Of a DNA stretch of 64,000 nucleotides, positions 8,075-21,180 are shown one piece after another. The notes under the pieces are model-generated. The model saw only the letters and a program-made list of their open reading frames with translations, ran no database searches and was not told the origin of the DNA. The position numbers and the translations under genes were made by a program. The DNA lies in the NCBI RefSeq assembly GCF_900109745.1, contig NZ_FOAV01000008.1:186001-250000 (forward strand), read 5' to 3'. Position 1 is the first letter of the stretch. Every line of letters begins with the position of its first letter. The DNA is from Roseateles sp. YR242 (GTDB lineage Bacteria > Pseudomonadota > Gammaproteobacteria > Burkholderiales > Burkholderiaceae_C).

Positions 8075-9403
8075 ATGCGCAGATTGCTTGTGCCGCTGAC
8101 ATGCGCGGCACTCACCACCTTCCCCGCCCACGCCCAAACCGGCGAGGTCCGACCCGTCCTTCCCGCAGCCGCAGGGGGCGTGGCCGCCCCCCCGAGTACC
8201 GGCGCGGTGACTGTTCCTTCCACAGCGACTGCGGCCAGCGCCGCCGCCACCGGCCTGACCCTGGATGCCGCCATACAGATGGCGCTTCAACACAACCCTC
8301 GCCTGCGAGCAGTCGGCTTCGAGCTGGACGCCAGCGACGGCGCCATCCACCAGGCGGGCCTGATCCCGAACCCCTCGTTGGGCATTGACCAGGAGGACAC
8401 CCGCCAGGACACCCGCGCCACCACGGTCATGATCAACCAGACCTTCGAGCTGGGCGGCAAACGCTCGGCCCGGATGGAACTGGCGCAACGTACCCGTGAT
8501 GTGGCGTCGCTGGACCTGGCGGCCCAACGCGCCGACGTGCGGGCCAGCGCCATCCAGGCCTTTTTCGACCTGCTGATTGCGCAGGAGAAGGCCAAGGTGG
8601 CGGAGGCGTCCATGCAATTGGCCGCCAGCGGCAGCGATGCGGTCACCCGCCGCGTCACCGCCGGCAAGGTGTCTCCGACCGAGGAGGTTCGCGCCCGTGT
8701 GGCCGAGGCCACCGCCCGGATCGAATTGCGGCAGGCGCAGTCCGAGCAGCGAGCCGCGCTGAGCGTCTTGAAAACCGTCATGGGGCTGCCTGCCGCCGAG
8801 ATTGCTTCGGTGGACGGCCGTCCGGACGTTCTGCCCCTCCTGCCTTCAGAGGCTGAACTGGCAGAGCGCATCCAGAACGCACCAGCCTTGCGGCGAGCGC
8901 AGATGGAGGTGGAGCGCGCGGATGCCGCGTTCAACCTGGAGCGCGCCCGCGGAGTCCCGGACCTCACCGTGGGGCTGGGGGCCAAGCGCGCGGCCGAGTT
9001 GAGTCGCACGCAGCCCATGATCAGCCTGTCCATCCCCATCCCGCTGTTCGACCGCAACCAGGGCGCGCAGCGCCAGGCCCTGCGCAAGCGGGATGCAGCG
9101 CAGGCGTTGGCGCAGGCGCAAGCGCAGCGCCTGCGTTCGGAGGTCCAGCAAGCGGCCGACCAGTTGCAGGCCCGCACGGAAGAGATCGAGACGCTGCGCC
9201 GCGAGGTACTGCCTGGTGCGCAGACCGCCTACGACGCCGCACGCCGCGGCTTCGAGCTCGGCAAGTTCGGCTTCCTGGACGTGCTGGATGCCCAGCGCAC
9301 CCTCCTGCAGGCCCGTGGCCAGTACTTCGCCGCGCTGTCGCAGGCGCACCGGCTCAGCGCGGACATCGACCGCCAGCTCGGCGTCATGCCGGATCGCCGT
9401 TGA
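8075..9403 (+). CDS. czcC: CzcC-type outer-membrane channel of heavy-metal RND efflux
   Basis: 442-residue outer-membrane factor (TolC fold). A cleavable signal peptide (about residues 1-20, ending AHA) is followed by an Ala/Pro/Thr-rich linker. Two OEP repeats then begin at GLTLDAAIQMALQHNPRLR. The stretch IPNPSLGIDQEDTRQDTRATT and the C-terminal FLDVLDAQRTLLQARGQYF are typical of CzcC/CusC proteins. It completes the pump formed with czcB and czcA downstream and gives cations an exit through the outer membrane. A Cys lipidation site is not apparent, as in classical CzcC. Confidence 0.92.
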   Translation: MRRLLVPLTCAALTTFPAHAQTGEVRPVLPAAAGGVAAPPSTGAVTVPSTATAASAAATGLTLDAAIQMALQHNPRLRAVGFELDASDGAIHQAGLIPNPSLGIDQEDTRQDTRATTVMINQTFELGGKRSARMELAQRTRDVASLDLAAQRADVRASAIQAFFDLLIAQEKAKVAEASMQLAASGSDAVTRRVTAGKVSPTEEVRARVAEATARIELRQAQSEQRAALSVLKTVMGLPAAEIASVDGRPDVLPLLPSEAELAERIQNAPALRRAQMEVERADAAFNLERARGVPDLTVGLGAKRAAELSRTQPMISLSIPIPLFDRNQGAQRQALRKRDAAQALAQAQAQRLRSEVQQAADQLQARTEEIETLRREVLPGAQTAYDAARRGFELGKFGFLDVLDAQRTLLQARGQYFAALSQAHRLSADIDRQLGVMPDRR

Positions 9404-9438
9404 GCGCCGCCATCAAAAGATTCAGCAAGAGATTCATC

Positions 9439-13963
<4,525 letters not shown>

Positions 13964-14060
13964 AACAGAAACACTGTTCGAGGCGGATGTTTGTAGGATG
14001 CCCGTTCAACAGTGACCGGACGACCAGGGGCCCCTGCGGTGGCCCCTCCAGCAAGCACGC

Positions 14061-15500
14061 ATGACGAGAACCATCCCCCCGCGCTTCGGAGCCTTCCAGA
14101 CCCCGCACCATCGGCGCGGTTTCCTCACCGGGCTGGGTGCAGCCTGTGCGGGCGCCATGGTGCCGGCTGCCTGGGCTTGGGCGGCGGGTGTGGAGCCAAC
14201 TGGCCCCAGGCCCGCCGACCTGACAGCCGAAGAGGGGGAGGACGCGCGGGTGGCTCGCATCGTGCGCGGCGCTTTCAGCATCGACACCCACAACCACATC
14301 GACGTCCCGCTGGTGGCCTCCGAGGTGCCCGGGCCTGCACTGGACATCACCGGTGAACTCACACGCGCCGGGCTTTCTGCGGTCTGCGCCACCTTCGCGG
14401 TGGACTACCAGGCGCTGAAGGAAACCGGCCAGGCCTATGTGCGTTTCGTCAACGGCCTGGATTCGATGGACGCGCAATTGCGCCGCAATGGCCTGCGCCG
14501 CGCGCTCAATCTGGCCGACCTGGAGAACGCGCAGCGCGATGGGCGCAAGGCAGTGGTGCAGTCCGTGGAGGGCGCGCACTTTCTGGAAGGTTTCCTGGAC
14601 CGGCTGCAGGAGGCCTATGGCCGTGGCGTGCGCCACCTCGGCCTGCTGCACGACAACGACGCCACGCCACCACTGGGGGACGTCTACACCAATGTGCCCC
14701 GGCTGGGCGGGCTGACGATGTTCGGCAAGGACGTGCTGCGCGAGTGCAATCGCCTGGGCATCCTGGTGGATCTGGCGCATGCCGGCAACGACACCTTGCA
14801 GGCCGGCCTGCGTTTGGCCACCCGCCCCGTGCTGGTCTCGCACACCGGCCTGGACACGCAGGTGGGCACGCGGCCCTTCATGGCCAAGATGATGCGGCCA
14901 CGGTTGATCAGCAAGGCGATGGCACGCTCGGTGGCGGACCAGGGCGGCGTGATCGGCGTATGGACCCACCTGGCGGACACCCCTTTGGTGTATGCGGAGA
15001 ACCTGCGGGCGTTGGTGGACGTGGTGGGCATCGACCACGTGTGCATCGGCACGGACACCAAACTCACGCCGCCTTCGGCTCGGCCGGCAGGCCCGGCGCC
15101 GCAAGCCGAGAATGGTGAACCGGGCAAGGGCAAGGGCAATCGCGAAGGCGGTCCGGGCGGACAGGGCGGCCCCGGCGGGGGGCCCGGCGGCGGTGGTGGA
15201 TTCGGTGGCCGAGGCGGATTCGGCGGTGGCCCCGGCGGCGGCATGGGAGGCCCCGGCGGCGGTGGTGGCCGTGGCGGCGAGAGCCGTGACGGGAGCAGCC
15301 CCCCGGCCTCCGCACCTGCGGGTGGCAACGGCGGCCCTCGTCCGGGCGAACGCACCAACGACGCCTGGCCCGAGATGCGGGAGGGTTTCTACTTCTCCGT
15401 GGTGCGCGCCATGCTGCAGAGCGGTTTCACCGAGGCGGAGATTCGCAAGATCGGTGGCGGCAATTTCTGCCGCGTATTCGGTGCCGCTACTGCGTCATGA
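14061..15500 (+). CDS. Exported membrane dipeptidase (peptidase M19) with Gly-rich insert
   Basis: 479-residue zinc dipeptidase of the renal-dipeptidase family, predicted to cleave dipeptides outside the cytoplasm. The N-terminus has a Tat-type leader (HRRGFLTG followed by a hydrophobic Ala-rich stretch). Metal and active-site positions are recognisable: DTHNHID near residue 75, Glu near 170 in SVEGAHF, His in DLAHAGND, His in LVSHTGLD and Asp in CIGTDTKL. Residues about 351-430 form a Gly/Pro-rich low-complexity insert inserted late in the barrel domain; the family fold then resumes at the FYFSVV segment to the C-terminus. The 3' end overlaps the convergent rhodanese gene by 6 bp. The insert is unusual for this family. 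Confidence 0.85.
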   Translation: MTRTIPPRFGAFQTPHHRRGFLTGLGAACAGAMVPAAWAWAAGVEPTGPRPADLTAEEGEDARVARIVRGAFSIDTHNHIDVPLVASEVPGPALDITGELTRAGLSAVCATFAVDYQALKETGQAYVRFVNGLDSMDAQLRRNGLRRALNLADLENAQRDGRKAVVQSVEGAHFLEGFLDRLQEAYGRGVRHLGLLHDNDATPPLGDVYTNVPRLGGLTMFGKDVLRECNRLGILVDLAHAGNDTLQAGLRLATRPVLVSHTGLDTQVGTRPFMAKMMRPRLISKAMARSVADQGGVIGVWTHLADTPLVYAENLRALVDVVGIDHVCIGTDTKLTPPSARPAGPAPQAENGEPGKGKGNREGGPGGQGGPGGGPGGGGGFGGRGGFGGGPGGGMGGPGGGGGRGGESRDGSSPPASAPAGGNGGPRPGERTNDAWPEMREGFYFSVVRAMLQSGFTEAEIRKIGGGNFCRVFGAATAS

Positions 15501-16874
15501 CGAAGCGGTCGACGCGGGCAGCACCTTGAAGAAGTGGGTGCCGTCCTTGTCCAGCTGCGCAACCAGCCCGAATTCCCAGTCCAGGTAGGCCTGCATGGCC
15601 GCAAGCGGATTGTCCGTCCCTTCGTAAGGCCGGCGGTAGCGGCTGGCCCGGCTGGCCGCGTCAATCTCGGCAACGGTCAGTCCGTCGCGCAGGTCGGCAT
15701 GTGAGACGGGTGAAGGCCCGGTCTCGGTGTGGGCGTCGTCGTCCGGCGGCAATACCACCACCTCCCAGCCCATCTGCGCCAGCCAGGAGGCTGCCATGTT
15801 GGCGCGCACGCCGTCGTCATCGGTCAGCACCAGCCGGGCACCCCGCACCGGCGCTTGATGGTCGGTTTCCTGAACGAGCTGGCCACCGGGCACATGACGG
15901 AAGCCGGGGCGGTGGCCCGCTTCGTATTCGGCAGCGCCCCGCACATCGAACAGGTAGGTGGTGCGCCGGTCATCGGCCAGCCAGTCATTGAGCTGCGGTA
16001 CATCGATGCGGCGCACCCCGGCGCGGCGCGCCAGCTCGGCCGCGTTGCGCCGAACGGCCGCCACGTCGCCCACCGGCACATCTTCATGGCGGGCGGACTG
16101 GCCGTGCGCCAGGGTCTGGGCCGCCAAGGTCCATCCGATGGTGCCGTTGCGCAGCGCGGCGACCGGGTTGGGAATGCCGGCGTTGATCAGGGATTGGGCG
16201 CCGATGATGCTGCGGGTGCGCCCGGCGCAATTCACGATGATCTGCGTCGACGGGTCCGGGGCCAGGTCCCGCGCCCGTCGCACCAGCTCGCCGCCAGGCA
16301 CGCTGATGCCGCCGGGGATGGCCATGGTCTGGTATTCATCAAATCGCCGGGCATCCAGCACCACCACGGGCGTGTCACCCTCCAGCAAGGCCAGCACCTC
16401 CGGCGCGGAGAGTGACGGCGTGTGGCGCCGGGCCTCCACCAGTTCACCAAAGGCCTTGCTGGGTGCGTTCACGTCCTGGAATACCTCGAAGCCAGCCGCT
16501 CGCCAGCCGGCGAGACCACCGTCCAGCAGCGCAACCTCCGTGTAGCCCAGCGCCTGCAGGCGCCGGGCTGCCGTGTCGGCCAGGCCTTCTCCGTTGTCAT
16601 AGACCACGATGGGCACGTCGCGACGAGGCAGGCGGCGCCAGGCCTCCAGCTCCAGCCGGATGACCGGGAAATTGGCGGCCCACAGCGGATGCGCCTGCGC
16701 AAAGAGATGTTCGTCGCGAACATCGATCAGCGCGACCTCTTCGCGTCTGAGCAGCACGCGGCGGATGTCCTCGGGCGAGCGTAGCGGCAGATGGCCGAAT
16801 TGCGCGGTAGCGGGATCGTTGGGTGATGCCGCCGTGGCGGCGCCCGGCCGGGCAAGGGGAGGCTGTGCGGTCAT
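15495..16874 (-). CDS. Multidomain rhodanese-like sulfurtransferase
   Basis: 459-residue protein with three rhodanese-homology domains (about residues 30-135, 150-255 and 285-385) and a C-terminal tail. Only domain 2 keeps the catalytic cysteine loop (Cys216 in NCAGRTRS). Domain 1 has YDNGEG and domain 3 has TDDDGV where Cys is expected, so both look inactive and may have structural or binding roles. The family moves sulfane sulfur between donors such as thiosulfate or persulfide and acceptors. The ATG at 16874 is chosen because AAAGGA stands 9 bases upstream. It lies downstream of a cysteine dioxygenase-like gene in the same orientation, which suggests joint handling of thiol sulfur. Confidence 0.85.
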   Translation of the reverse strand: MTAQPPLARPGAATAASPNDPATAQFGHLPLRSPEDIRRVLLRREEVALIDVRDEHLFAQAHPLWAANFPVIRLELEAWRRLPRRDVPIVVYDNGEGLADTAARRLQALGYTEVALLDGGLAGWRAAGFEVFQDVNAPSKAFGELVEARRHTPSLSAPEVLALLEGDTPVVVLDARRFDEYQTMAIPGGISVPGGELVRRARDLAPDPSTQIIVNCAGRTRSIIGAQSLINAGIPNPVAALRNGTIGWTLAAQTLAHGQSARHEDVPVGDVAAVRRNAAELARRAGVRRIDVPQLNDWLADDRRTTYLFDVRGAAEYEAGHRPGFRHVPGGQLVQETDHQAPVRGARLVLTDDDGVRANMAASWLAQMGWEVVVLPPDDDAHTETGPSPVSHADLRDGLTVAEIDAASRASRYRRPYEGTDNPLAAMQAYLDWEFGLVAQLDKDGTHFFKVLPASTASS

Positions 16875-16917
16875 GGGGTGGTGTCCTTTGGGGGGGGCGT
16901 CCAGCGTCATTCCGTCG

Positions 16918-17559
16918 TCATTCCAGGGCGGAGTAGCCGGACACGAAGCGGGTGATCCGGCCGCTCTCGTCATAGGTGTGACGCTCGATGCGGCCGATGT
17001 CGGTACCGTAGACATGGATGCTGATGGAGACCTCGTCATCGAAGGCATTGCGCACGCGGTGGATGTCCCCCAGGCGGGGCGAAACGGCTTCCACCTGGCC
17101 GGGAGACAGCCGCACTGGTGGCCCGTCCGGCACCAGGGCCTCCGGCCCGCCGAAGCGGTAGCCCTGCGTGTATTCGGCGCCGCGCAGCATGCCGATGAGG
17201 CCCCAGACCAGGTGGTCGTGAATGGGCGTGGCCTGGCCCGGCCCCCAGACGAAGGAGACGATGGAGAACCGGCCTTCGGGGTCGACATGCAGCGGGTACT
17301 GGCGGTAGCGGTCGGGGTCCGGCCGGGCATGAGCGGCCGGCAGCCAGTCGTCCCGTTCAACCAGGGCGGCGAGGTGGGGGCGAAGTTTTTCCAGGAGCTC
17401 GGGCTCGGGCAGCCCGCGCGGTATCCAGCGCTCGAGTTGCGCGATCAGCGGCTGCAGTCGTTCAGGCGTCGCAGCCAGGTCCGGGAGGGCGGTCAGTGGG
17501 CGGGAGACAGGCACGGAGGTGGTGTCTGCCTGCGAAAACGTCCGGGCGGCTTCAGCCAT
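16918..17559 (-). CDS. Cysteine dioxygenase family protein (thiol dioxygenase cupin)
   Basis: 213-residue non-heme iron dioxygenase. The iron-binding facial triad is visible as His114 and His116 in PIHDHLVWG and His167 in DIHRVRN, with the family IHVYG strand at 181-185. The reaction is oxidation of a thiol (cysteine, 3-mercaptopropionate or similar) to its sulfinate; the substrate is not fixed by what can be seen. The start at 17559 overlaps the upstream acyl-CoA-dehydrogenase-like gene by 8 bp, so the two are translationally linked. The rhodanese follows 43 bp downstream. The set suggests a pathway for organic thiols released from sulfonates or sulfones. Confidence 0.85.
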   Translation of the reverse strand: MAEAARTFSQADTTSVPVSRPLTALPDLAATPERLQPLIAQLERWIPRGLPEPELLEKLRPHLAALVERDDWLPAAHARPDPDRYRQYPLHVDPEGRFSIVSFVWGPGQATPIHDHLVWGLIGMLRGAEYTQGYRFGGPEALVPDGPPVRLSPGQVEAVSPRLGDIHRVRNAFDDEVSISIHVYGTDIGRIERHTYDESGRITRFVSGYSALE

Positions 17560-18898
17560 GTTGAGGGCTCCGTGCAAGAGGGGATGCGGGGGATGCGGGG
17601 GATGCGGGGGATACGGCGGTCGGGGGGAGTGAAGTGGGTGGAGAGGGCGCCGCCTGCAGTGCAGCTCGGCCTGCCGCACCCAGCACGCTGTCGTCCTGAG
17701 GCGTATGGATACGGCTGCACAGCACATCGCGATGATGGCGCTCCAGCGGGTTCCGACGCGAAAGACCATGATTGCCGCTGAGCTGCAAGGCCAGCTCCAC
17801 CACCTGGATCGCCTGCTTGCTGACCAGGTGCTTCACGATGCTGCTGTCGTTCACGGATGGTGTACGGCCGGCGTCGGTGTCGCGCACCAGGCGGTCCAGC
17901 AAGGCGTCATTGCTGGCCAGCAGCACTTCGATCTCTCCCACCAGGTGCTGCACACGCGGCAGCGTGGCCAGTGGCGCGCCCAGGCTGCCCGGCGCGCGCT
18001 CATTCAGGAAGCCCAGCAGCCAGGCGCGGGCCGCGCGGGCCACGCCGTCATACAGGGCGCCCAGCAAGGTGGACATCCAGGCGTACTGGTCGGGCTCGGG
18101 GCCCGCTGCCCACTCGGCCGGTTCGCGCAGGTCCACGGCATGGGACAGCGGCAGCGGCACATCCTCGAACACCACCTCATGGCTGCCGCTGGCGCGCAGG
18201 CCCAGGTGGTCCCAGCTCTCGATCACCCGGATGCCGGGGGCCTCGCGGGGCACCAGGAAGACGCCCACACGCGGACGGTCCTCCCGGCCCGGCTCTTCGC
18301 TGCGGGCATAGACCACCAGCCAGCGCAGGGCCGGAATGCCGGTGGTGTAGAGCTTGTGGCCGTTGAGGCGCCAGCCGTCCTCGGTCCTGCGGGCCACCGT
18401 GCCGGGCAGGCCGCCCCGCGCGGGAGAACCGAGTGCCGGCTCCACCCGCAGCGAGTTGGCCAGTGCGCCGTCAACGACGGCGGTGCGCCAGACCTCGTCC
18501 CGCACCGCAGGGGGCCAGCGGGAGGTCTCACGGGAGAGCAGGTGATGCACCAGATAACTCATGGCCACGACCAGGGCGGTGGCCGGTTCGGCCTGGCCCA
18601 GTGCGCCGATGAGCCGCCGCGTGGTGGCCAACGAGGCACCGCCGCCACCCGCCGTTGCCGGCACCACCGCCCCCAGCAGCCCGGCGGCATGCAGGTCGGC
18701 AAGATTCTCGAAAGGGAAGCTGCCGTCCCGGTCCAGTGCTGGCGCGCGTGCGGCGAGTGCGGGCAGCAGTGGCGTCAAGCGCGCCAACAGCGAAAGTTCG
18801 GTGCGTACATCGGCGGTCTGGCCGTCTTGCAGCGGCCAGGCATCCGCGACGGTCGGGGCATCGGCCGCCGGCCGGATGCGGTGGGGGAGGGCATTCAT
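17552..18898 (-). CDS. Acyl-CoA dehydrogenase-fold flavoprotein (SfnB/DszC-like, sulfur assimilation)
   Basis: 448-residue flavoprotein with acyl-CoA dehydrogenase layout: N-terminal helical domain, central beta domain (LNGHKLYTTGIPALRW) and C-terminal helical domain ending in LERHHRDVLCSRIHTP. Sequence style and neighbourhood match the SfnB/DszC group, FMN-dependent oxygenases or oxidoreductases used for dimethyl sulfone and other sulfur sources, rather than fatty-acid oxidation. The last about 35 residues are low-complexity Ser/Pro/Ala, partly coded by a 9-bp tandem repeat. It is divergent from the SsuD-like monooxygenase at 19044, so a shared sulfate-starvation promoter region is likely. 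The substrate is inferred from context only. Confidence 0.8.
   Translation of the reverse strand: MNALPHRIRPAADAPTVADAWPLQDGQTADVRTELSLLARLTPLLPALAARAPALDRDGSFPFENLADLHAAGLLGAVVPATAGGGGASLATTRRLIGALGQAEPATALVVAMSYLVHHLLSRETSRWPPAVRDEVWRTAVVDGALANSLRVEPALGSPARGGLPGTVARRTEDGWRLNGHKLYTTGIPALRWLVVYARSEEPGREDRPRVGVFLVPREAPGIRVIESWDHLGLRASGSHEVVFEDVPLPLSHAVDLREPAEWAAGPEPDQYAWMSTLLGALYDGVARAARAWLLGFLNERAPGSLGAPLATLPRVQHLVGEIEVLLASNDALLDRLVRDTDAGRTPSVNDSSIVKHLVSKQAIQVVELALQLSGNHGLSRRNPLERHHRDVLCSRIHTPQDDSVLGAAGRAALQAAPSPPTSLPPTAVSPASPASPASPLARSPQHG
17581..17616. repeat. 9-bp tandem repeat, four copies
   Basis: Units GGGATGCGG x3 plus one GGGATACGG. Read on the minus strand they encode repeated Pro-Ala-Ser units at the C-terminus of the acyl-CoA-dehydrogenase-like protein. 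Copy change keeps the frame, so it alters only tail length. Confidence 0.8.
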
Positions 18899-18941
18899 CG
18901 ACCCGAGTGTGGGAGCGGGCCCCAGCGCTGTAAATCATGCA

Positions 18942-18955
18942 TTCCGCACATGGAA
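18942..18955. promoter_or_regulatory. Candidate operator between divergent sulfur operons
   Basis: Inverted repeat TTCC-N6-GGAA in the 145-bp region between divergent genes starting at 18898 and 19044. It is followed by an AT-rich stretch (GATTTGCTTATTTGCC) unlike the GC-rich surroundings. A LysR-type sulfur regulator (CysB/Cbl/SsuR class) would be expected here, but the match is too short to name one. Confidence 0.3.
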
Positions 18956-19043
18956 AGTCGATTTGCTTATTTGCCGCGCCAGGCCGGCGGTCCTACGGTT
19001 CGGGCCTGTTGTCCGACATCGTCATCACCAGCCAGGGGCCTCC

Positions 19044-20129
19044 ATGAGCATCGAATTCATCGGCATGATCCAGTCGCAACGCGTCTCGGAAATCCACCCG
19101 GCCAGTGGCCCGGTGGTGGATCCGGATTACGTCCGCCGCTTCGCTCAGGCCCATGAGGCGGCCGGCTTCGACCGCATCCTGGTGCCGCACCATTCCACCG
19201 GCCCCAGCGCACAGCTGACCATTGCCCATGCAGCGGCCCATACGCAGCGCATCCAGTTCCTGTTGGCGCACCGCCCGGGTTTTGTGGCGCCGACGCTGGC
19301 GGCGCGCGAGCTGGCCACGTTGGACCAGTTCACCGGTGGCCGGCTGGCCGTGCACATCATCTCTGGCGGCTCCGACGCCGAGCAGCGCCGGGACGGCGAC
19401 TTCCTGGACCACGACCAGCGCTATGCCCGCACCGATGAATACGTCGGCCTGCTGCGCCAGCTGTGGACCAGCGACCAGCCCTTCGACCACCATGGCGATC
19501 ACTACCGCTTTGAAAACGGCTTCAGCGAAGTCAAGCCCCTGCAGCAGCCGCACATCCCGGTGTTCTTCGGTGGTGCCTCGGACGCGGCTCTTCCGGTGGC
19601 GGGCCGCCACGCGGATGTGTATGCGCTGTGGGGCGAATCCCTGGAGCAGGTGGCGGACATCACCCGGCGGGTGCGTGCCGAGGCCAGCCGACATGGGCGC
19701 CAGGTCCGGTTCTCGGTCTCCTTCCGCCCCATCCTGGCGGCTACCGAAGAGGCCGCCTGGGCCCGTGCCGAGCGCATCCTGGAAGAAACCCGTCAACTGC
19801 GGGTGGCTCAAGGCTACAGCCGTGGCGGCCCGCAGCAGAGCGAAGGCGCACGCCGCCTGCTCGCGGCGGCGGAGAAGGGTGCCCGCGTGGACAAGCGCTT
19901 GTGGACCGAGATCGCCCGCGAGACGGGTGCCCGCCACAACAGCACCGCCCTCGTCGGCACACCGGCGCAGGTGGCCGAGGCGTTGCTGGACTACTTCGAC
20001 CTCGGCGTGACCACCTTCCTGATCCGCGGGTTCGACCCGTTGGAAGACGCCATCGACTACGGCCGCGCGCTGATCCCGCTCACCCGCGCTCTGGTGGAAC
20101 AGCGCCTGGCCCAGCGGCAAGCCGCCTGA
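19044..20129 (+). CDS. LLM-class FMN-dependent monooxygenase (SsuD-like alkanesulfonate monooxygenase)
   Basis: 361-residue luciferase-like TIM-barrel monooxygenase. Family features include DRILVPHHSTGPSAQ near residue 45, the stretch FLLAHRPGFVAPTLAAREL near residue 75 and FTGGRLAVHIISGGSDAEQRRDGD, all strongly reminiscent of SsuD. SsuD uses FMNH2 supplied by a separate reductase to release sulfite from alkanesulfonates. A reductase gene (ssuE) is not present nearby. The ATG at 19044 sits after a GGGG-rich leader and gives a family-length protein. It heads the run LLM enzyme, binding protein, permease, ATPase, cytochrome c, all plus strand and closely spaced. Confidence 0.88.
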   Translation: MSIEFIGMIQSQRVSEIHPASGPVVDPDYVRRFAQAHEAAGFDRILVPHHSTGPSAQLTIAHAAAHTQRIQFLLAHRPGFVAPTLAARELATLDQFTGGRLAVHIISGGSDAEQRRDGDFLDHDQRYARTDEYVGLLRQLWTSDQPFDHHGDHYRFENGFSEVKPLQQPHIPVFFGGASDAALPVAGRHADVYALWGESLEQVADITRRVRAEASRHGRQVRFSVSFRPILAATEEAAWARAERILEETRQLRVAQGYSRGGPQQSEGARRLLAAAEKGARVDKRLWTEIARETGARHNSTALVGTPAQVAEALLDYFDLGVTTFLIRGFDPLEDAIDYGRALIPLTRALVEQRLAQRQAA

Positions 20130-20142
20130 GAAGAGAACAACG

Positions 20143-21177
20143 ATGACGCCTTCGAACCTGCCCCCCACGCCCGCAGTGATCACCTTGCACGACCGCCGCC
20201 GCCGGCAACTGCTGAAGGCGGCCGGCGTGGCCGCCATCGCGCCCGTCGCGGTGGCCACCAGCGGCGCGCTGGCCGCGCCGCGCAAGCTCACCTTTGCCTG
20301 GAACGCCAACTCCTTCTGCCTCTCGCCCGTGGTGGTGGCCCAGGAGCTGGGCTACTTCGAGCGCAACGGCGTGCAGGTGGACCTCATCAACTACACCGGC
20401 TCCACCGACCAGTTGCTCGAATCCCTGGCCACCGCCAAGGCCGACGCGGCAGTGGGCATGATCCACCGCTGGCTCAAGCCGCTGGAGGCCGGCTTCGACG
20501 TGAAGATCATCGGCAGCTCCCATGGCGGCTGCGTGCGCTTGATCGGCGCCAAGGCGGCCGGGGCGACCACGCTGCAGAGCCTCAAGGGCAAGACCATCGG
20601 CGTGCCAGACCTGGCCTCGCCGGGCAAGAACTTCTTCTCCATCCTCCTGGCCAAGAACAAGATCGACCCGGAGCGTGACGTCACCTGGCGTCAGTACCCC
20701 GCCGACCTGCTGGGCATCGCGGTGGACAAGGGCGAGATCCACGCCATTGCGGATGGCGACCCGAATCTCTACCTGCTGGAGCGGCGCAGCCCCGGCATCT
20801 ACCAGGAGATCGCCACCAACCTCAGTGGCGACTACAAGGACAAGGTCTGCTGCATCGTCGGCGCGCGCGGGGAGCTGGTGCGCAAGGAGCCTGCGGTGGC
20901 GGCCGGCCTGGCCCGCGCCATCATCCAGGCCTCGGACTATGTGGCGGACAACCCGAATGAATCGGCCAAGCTGTTTGCCAAGTATTCACCCAAGGTGGCG
21001 GTGGAGGACCTGCGCGCGCTGCTGGGCACCTTGACCCACCGGCATCACCCGCAGGGCAAGGACCTGCTGGCGGAGATCGAGTTCTACGCGCGGGACTTCC
21101 GCTCCGTGGGTGTGCTGAAACCCGGCACCGACCCGGTGAAGTTCGCCCGCCATGTCCATGCGGACTTGCTGAGCTGA
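20143..21177 (+). CDS. ABC importer substrate-binding protein, sulfonate/nitrate/taurine type
   Basis: 344-residue periplasmic binding protein of the SsuA/TauA/NrtA family (NMT1-like fold). A Tat-style leader with RRRQLLKAAG precedes an Ala-rich hydrophobic segment, then KLTFAWNANSFCLSPVVVAQELGYFERNGV starts the mature domain. It lies 13 bp after the LLM monooxygenase and 3 bp before the permease. The probable cargo is an alkanesulfonate or other organosulfur compound that the monooxygenase then desulfonates. Ligand identity is inferred from neighbours, not residues. Confidence 0.87.
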   Translation: MTPSNLPPTPAVITLHDRRRRQLLKAAGVAAIAPVAVATSGALAAPRKLTFAWNANSFCLSPVVVAQELGYFERNGVQVDLINYTGSTDQLLESLATAKADAAVGMIHRWLKPLEAGFDVKIIGSSHGGCVRLIGAKAAGATTLQSLKGKTIGVPDLASPGKNFFSILLAKNKIDPERDVTWRQYPADLLGIAVDKGEIHAIADGDPNLYLLERRSPGIYQEIATNLSGDYKDKVCCIVGARGELVRKEPAVAAGLARAIIQASDYVADNPNESAKLFAKYSPKVAVEDLRALLGTLTHRHHPQGKDLLAEIEFYARDFRSVGVLKPGTDPVKFARHVHADLLS

Positions 21178-21180
21178 ACC

